Shown: in pieces, positions 60,379-64,000 of the stretch
How the letters are laid out: the number at the start of each line of letters is the position of its first letter
Position numbering within the stretch: the stretch's first letter is position 1
Origin: Alicyclobacillus fastidiosus
Lineage (GTDB): Bacteria; Bacillota; Bacilli; Alicyclobacillales; Alicyclobacillaceae
Assembly: GCF_026651875.1 (NCBI RefSeq)
Contig: NZ_CP104067.1
Location: forward strand, 4,392,501-4,456,500
DNA: 64,000 bases
Reading direction: 5' to 3'
The notes under the pieces: generated by a model
Database searches by the model: none
What the model was told of the DNA's origin: nothing
The model's input: only the letters and a program-made list of their open reading frames with translations
Position numbers and translations under genes: made by a program

Positions 60379-60715
60379 GCAAATCACTTCCTTTTCAACC
60401 AACTTTTTGAGGACCTACTCCACTGTGCCAAAGTGATCCGGCGCGAGTTTCTACTTGTGTTTTCATAAATAAGGACGTTGAACCGCAAGAAATCCACGTT
60501 CCTTTATTGCACGACAACTATCTTTGCAGAGATAGAGAAGAAACACAATAAAACGGTCGGATTTGTCATTTAACCGACAAACATGTGGTGGAATCGTCCA
60601 GTGAACATTTTGCAGTATAGCCCGCTGGACAATGGTTTAGTATAATCCTGTATTGAAATGTGTTCACGGTATCGATCGTCAACTGACGTCTCATATTAAA
60701 AAGGAGCGATTTCGG
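60379..60715. other. Gene-free divergent region between ctaB and tagO-like genes
   Basis: No open frame of note. It contains a six-base-arm hairpin (60518-60535), a weak hairpin GTCGG/CCGAC (60556-60578) and a TATAAT box at 60641-60646 on the plus strand without a matching -35 hexamer, probably part of the promoter of the following gene. I see no riboswitch or repeat. Confidence 0.5.
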
Positions 60716-61678
60716 ATGCCTTTGTGGCTGTCGGGCGTGATCGCGTTCTTGGTAGCCTTTGTGTTAGCACCTCAAATGCGCGCGCTGGCCATCAAGTGGA
60801 AATTTGTCGATCTCCCCAACGACCGAAAAATACACCGCGAACCGTTGCCCCTTCTGGGAGGCGCGGCGATGTTCGCCGGCGTCATCGCCGTCGCGCTCGT
60901 GGCTTTCTTTTGGCGCAACTGGTTGCGCACGCCGTATCTCGGCGTGATGATCGGCGCCGCTTTGCTGTTTGGAATCGGCATATTGGACGACTTTTTCAAG
61001 ACTCGAGGCAAGGATTTTTCAGTCTCCATCCGGTTCGGCGTTCAGATTCTGGCAGCGCTCTTAATTCCGTTATTCGGCGGAGGCATTCAGGGATTTACCT
61101 CGCCGCTCGACAGCCATCACTACGTGGCACTGCCGACGGCCTTCTCCGTCCTCATCACGGTGCTGTGGGTTGTCGGGGTCACGAACGTCTTTAACTTTCT
61201 CGATGGCGTCGACGGGTTGGCGGCAGGCATCGCTGCAATTTCTGCGACGACCTTGTTCTTTATCGCCATCGTCAAAGGCGACGCCCTCTCCGCCTGGTTC
61301 GCCATCGCCGTCACGGGTGCCGCCGTCGGCTTTTTGCGGCACAACTTCTACCCGGCGCGAATCATCATGGGCGACGCTGGATCGACGGTGCTTGGCTACT
61401 TGCTGGCCGCCATCGCCTCCGTGGGCGCGTTCAAATCCGCGACCGTGATCTCCATCGGCGTCCCCGTGCTCGCACTCGGCGTGCCGATCTTTGACGCCGT
61501 TCGCGTGGTGCTCATGCGCGCCAAAGCGGGTAAGCCGGTATACAAGCCCGACAAAAGCCACGTGCACCACCACCTGCTGCGCGCCGGGCTGTCGCAGGTA
61601 CAGACGGTCACCGTCGTCTATCTGATCAGCGCGTGTTTCTCGTTGGTCTCGATGATCGTGCTCTTGTTGACGCGCTGA
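60716..61678 (+). CDS. tagO: Undecaprenyl-phosphate GlcNAc-1-phosphate transferase (TagO/WecA-like)
   Basis: A 320-residue polytopic membrane enzyme of the MraY/WecA family that transfers a sugar-1-phosphate, usually GlcNAc-1-P, to undecaprenyl phosphate as the first step of teichoic acid or other wall polymer synthesis. The diagnostic motifs are DLPNDRKIHREPLPLLGG near residue 40, GILDDFF near 85, NVFNFLDGVDGLAAG near 160, FPARIIMGDAGS-type near 220 (PARIIMGDAGS) and HVHHHLLR near 285. The ATG at 60716 follows AAGGAGCG; the frame extends to 60653 without one. A terminator follows. Precise sugar cannot be confirmed. Confidence 0.9.
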   Translation: MPLWLSGVIAFLVAFVLAPQMRALAIKWKFVDLPNDRKIHREPLPLLGGAAMFAGVIAVALVAFFWRNWLRTPYLGVMIGAALLFGIGILDDFFKTRGKDFSVSIRFGVQILAALLIPLFGGGIQGFTSPLDSHHYVALPTAFSVLITVLWVVGVTNVFNFLDGVDGLAAGIAAISATTLFFIAIVKGDALSAWFAIAVTGAAVGFLRHNFYPARIIMGDAGSTVLGYLLAAIASVGAFKSATVISIGVPVLALGVPIFDAVRVVLMRAKAGKPVYKPDKSHVHHHLLRAGLSQVQTVTVVYLISACFSLVSMIVLLLTR

Positions 61679-61699
61679 CGACGCAATTGGTAAGACATG

Positions 61700-61725
61700 A
61701 AGAGCGGCTTTTGCCGCTCTTTTTT
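61700..61725 (+). terminator. Intrinsic terminator after tagO-like gene
   Basis: Nine-base stem AAGAGCGGC/GCCGCTCTT with a TTTT loop and six T afterwards, 22 bases after the stop codon. Confidence 0.93.
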
Positions 61726-61827
61726 GTTCATGAGTTGGGTGCTCCGGGAAAGCTAGCAGGAGCACTTGTGTCGCCACGCGCTTTGCCACTTCGAAAATTC
61801 GGTAGGACCATGTAAAAGGAGAACGTT

Positions 61828-62967
61828 ATGCAACCTTGGAATCTTGTCGCAACCTGTGCATTTGGGCTCGAAGCGCTGACCGCTCGCGAGTTGCAGAACT
61901 TAGGCTATGAAACGAAGAGTGAAAACGGGCTCGTCCGCTTTACCGGCGACGATCACGCCATTGCCCGCAGCAACCTCTGGCTGCGGACTGCAGAACGGGT
62001 GTTTATTGAACTGGCCTCCTTTGAGGCGACCACCTTTGAAGACCTGTTTCAGGGGGTTCTCGCCATCCCCTGGGAGGATATCCTGCCGAAGAACGCAGAG
62101 TTCCCGGTCGTCGGCAAGTCCGTGAAGTCCATCCTACATAGCGTACCGGCGTGTCAGAGCATCACCAAAAAGGCGGTCGTAGAGCGCCTGAAGCGCGCCT
62201 ACCACCAGGAGACGTTCGAAGAGTCCGGCGCGCTCTATCGGATTGAGGTGGCGCTCGTCAAGGACGTCGCCACCATCCGCCTGGACACGAGCGGCAATGG
62301 CCTTCACCGCCGCGGTTATCGGCGGCTGAACGCCACCGCACCGCTGCGCGAGACGCTCGCGGCGGCGCTCGTGTTGCTCAGCCGATGGGACGCGCACCGC
62401 CCCTTTCTAGATCCGATGTGCGGCTCCGGGACAATCGCCATCGAAGCGGCTCTCTACGGACTGCGCCGGGCCCCTGGTGCATTGCGGTCGTTTGCATCGG
62501 AAGCGTGGCCGACGCTATCGGACGAAGCCTTTCCGGAATCGCGCGACGAGGCGGCAGCTCTCGCCCGCGACGTGGAGCTAAACATCGTGGCCTCGGACGT
62601 CGATTCGGACGTTCTCGAACTCACGAACCGCCACCTCCAATTGGCAGACCTCGACGGCCTCGTCGAGGTTCGCAAGGCGGACGCACGACGCATCAAGCCG
62701 GACGAGGAATACGGCTGCATCATCAGCAACCCGCCGTACGGCGAACGGCTGATGACCATTGACGAGACGGAACGGCTTTACCGAGCGATCGGCAGGACCT
62801 TTCGGACGTTTGACACCTGGTCGGTGTTCATCCTCACGTCCAACCCCACCTTTGAACGCCTGTATGGGGCAAAGGCGGACAAGCGCCGCAAACTGTACAA
62901 CGGTCGCATCGAGACGCAGCTCTTCCAATATCTTGGTCCGCTGCCACCGCGGCCGCCGCAGGCGTGA
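61828..62967 (+). CDS. Class I SAM-dependent RNA methyltransferase, RlmL/YpsC type
   Basis: A 379-residue protein: an N-terminal ferredoxin-like and THUMP region (residues 1-155) and a Rossmann methyltransferase domain. The SAM-binding motif is PFLDPMCGSGTIAIEAAL near residue 195 and the amino-group catalytic motif is IISNPPYGERL near residue 300. It is likely an N2-guanine methyltransferase of 23S rRNA, corresponding to YpsC in Bacillus. ATG preceded by AAAAGGAG. No neighbouring operon genes. Confidence 0.92.
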   Translation: MQPWNLVATCAFGLEALTARELQNLGYETKSENGLVRFTGDDHAIARSNLWLRTAERVFIELASFEATTFEDLFQGVLAIPWEDILPKNAEFPVVGKSVKSILHSVPACQSITKKAVVERLKRAYHQETFEESGALYRIEVALVKDVATIRLDTSGNGLHRRGYRRLNATAPLRETLAAALVLLSRWDAHRPFLDPMCGSGTIAIEAALYGLRRAPGALRSFASEAWPTLSDEAFPESRDEAAALARDVELNIVASDVDSDVLELTNRHLQLADLDGLVEVRKADARRIKPDEEYGCIISNPPYGERLMTIDETERLYRAIGRTFRTFDTWSVFILTSNPTFERLYGAKADKRRKLYNGRIETQLFQYLGPLPPRPPQA

Positions 62968-63268
62968 TACGGCGGCCCTTGGGGCCGTGGCTTCTTGCAA
63001 CGGCGCCTAATTGGTAGTAGAGTGACAAAGGACTGTTTTTCTGGGATAAGCCGTGGCAGTACGGGTTTGCCAGGCATGTTCGCAACGGATGCCCCAAACG
63101 CGAAAGCGGTTGTTTTTCCCTCACGGAAGCTTCGTTAACACACTGGAGAATGACGAATCCTGATGGCCGCATCGACATTCCTGATGGACGCGCGACATTT
63201 CCTCCAATTCCGTTGCAAAATGAGAGCAGTAAGAACAAGTAAGCCATGGAGCAAAGGAGTGAACTGTA
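62968..63268. other. Gene-free leader region before acnA
   Basis: No open frame with support. There are imperfect hairpins, TGGCA/TGCCA around 63052-63070 and a CGC-GAAA-GCG stem followed by GTTTTT near 63100-63117 that may end the upstream transcript, and no recognised riboswitch. The remaining 150 bases should carry the acnA promoter, but I cannot point to hexamers with confidence. Confidence 0.45.
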
Positions 63269-64000
63269 TGGGAACGAATCATAATCTGTTTGAATCCAAA
63301 CAGACGTTGAACGTTGGTCAGCAATCATTTACGTACTACCGTCTGAACTCCATTCAGGATCAAGGCGTTGCTGACATCTCCCGCCTCCCGTTTTCCATCA
63401 AAATTCTGTTGGAAGCGGTATTGCGCCAATTCGACGGGCGCGTGATCACGGAAGACCACGTTCGTCAGTTGGCGAACTGGAACGCGGCTGCCCCGGAAAA
63501 GGCGGATGTCCCGTTTAAGCCGGCTCGTATCCTGTTGCAGGACTTCACAGGGGTACCGGTCGTCGTGGACCTGGCCGCACTTCGCTCCGCGATGCACCGC
63601 CTCGGCGGAAATCCGGACCGCATCAACCCGCTCGTCCCGGTAGATCTCGTCATCGACCACTCCGTTCAGGTCGACGCATTCGGCTCGGACGCTGCACTCG
63701 AATTTAATATCAACCGCGAGTTTGAGCGAAACGAGGAACGATACAAATTCCTCCGCTGGGCTGCGAAGTCGTTTGACAACTTCAGTGCGGTCCCTCCAGG
63801 TACCGGTATCGTTCACCAAGTCAACCTCGAGTATCTCGCGAAGGTCGTTCAACAGCGCCAGGTCAATGGCGACGTCGTCGTCTTCCCGGACAGCCTGGTC
63901 GGTACTGACTCGCACACGACGATGATCAACGGCATTGGCGTCCTCGGCTGGGGCGTCGGTGGCATCGAGGCCGAGGCGTGTATGCTCGGGCAACCGCTCT
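63269..64000 (+). CDS. acnA: Aconitate hydratase AcnA/CitB, 5' part
   Basis: TCA-cycle enzyme that isomerises citrate and isocitrate and, as apo-protein, can bind RNA. The 244 residues seen start at ATG 63269 (AAAGGAG ribosome binding site) and run off the right edge. Typical segments are [31 protein letters not shown], the [19 protein letters not shown] block, the [13 protein letters not shown] stretch and the [33 protein letters not shown] region with active-site residues. The iron-sulfur cysteines lie downstream of the window. Confidence 0.95.

Overview
The window reads as chromosomal DNA of an aerobic, spore-former-type Firmicute close to Alicyclobacillus or a related Bacilli lineage. This is inferred from gene content, not from a marker gene: YojF/BshB2 (bacillithiol), a YtpB-type tetraprenyl-beta-curcumene synthase, a YjzC-family protein, HisG-short plus HisZ, class II GlpX-type FBPase, heme O synthase and a YkoE-type ECF transporter. 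The DNA is moderately GC-rich, nearly every gene has a strong GGAGG-type ribosome binding site, and GTG/TTG starts are common. There are no rRNA or tRNA genes, insertion sequences, prophage genes or CRISPR arrays that I can see; it is core genome with lineage-specific small genes.

Layout. 1-7910 (minus): an unknown partial gene, a small membrane protein, then an apparent four-gene unit (two bacterial dynamins, an S9 peptidase, a membrane-anchored HtrA protease) closed by a terminator. 8041-10711 (plus): M42 peptidase, an unknown small protein and ytpB. 10751-19695 (mostly minus): folB, yihY-like, rluA-type, NfuA-like, GNAT, unknown membrane protein, pcrA, a long-chain acyl-CoA synthetase with a 21-bp palindrome upstream, and a TVP38-type membrane protein. 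19767-24354 (plus): DJ-1-like protein, cyclophilin lipoprotein plus unknown anchored partner, then a three-gene cassette of nucleotidyltransferase, CDP-alcohol phosphotransferase and glycosyltransferase. 24541-30486 (minus): sulfur/thiol neighbourhood with YeeE/YedE transporter, acyl-CoA dehydrogenase-like flavoprotein, bshB2, yojF, a phosphodiester glycosidase and a rhodanese. 30541-38353: SDR, HAD phosphatase, a 47-bp tandem repeat, a divergent ThyX-like protein, mnmA, EamA transporter, LysR and TetR regulators.

38354-48223: small minus-strand genes missed by length cutoffs, transketolase, a GT39-type glycosyltransferase, a TPP-riboswitch-controlled ECF thiamine-precursor transporter in which both ATPases and the T protein are one polypeptide, glpX and a second EamA transporter. 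48449-56178: aldo/keto reductase and the compact histidine operon hisZGDBHAF(IE). 56403-64000: ispG, yjzC-like, rocD, ctaB, tagO-like, an RlmL-type rRNA methyltransferase and the 5' part of acnA.

The most unusual items are the split DynA-like dynamin pair with two proteases, the cytidylyltransferase/CDP-alcohol transferase/glycosyltransferase cassette whose product is unknown, the ykoD-ykoC fusion, the ThyX-like protein without the RHR signature, and several unannotated small proteins. I did not find an unmistakably new defence or mobile system.
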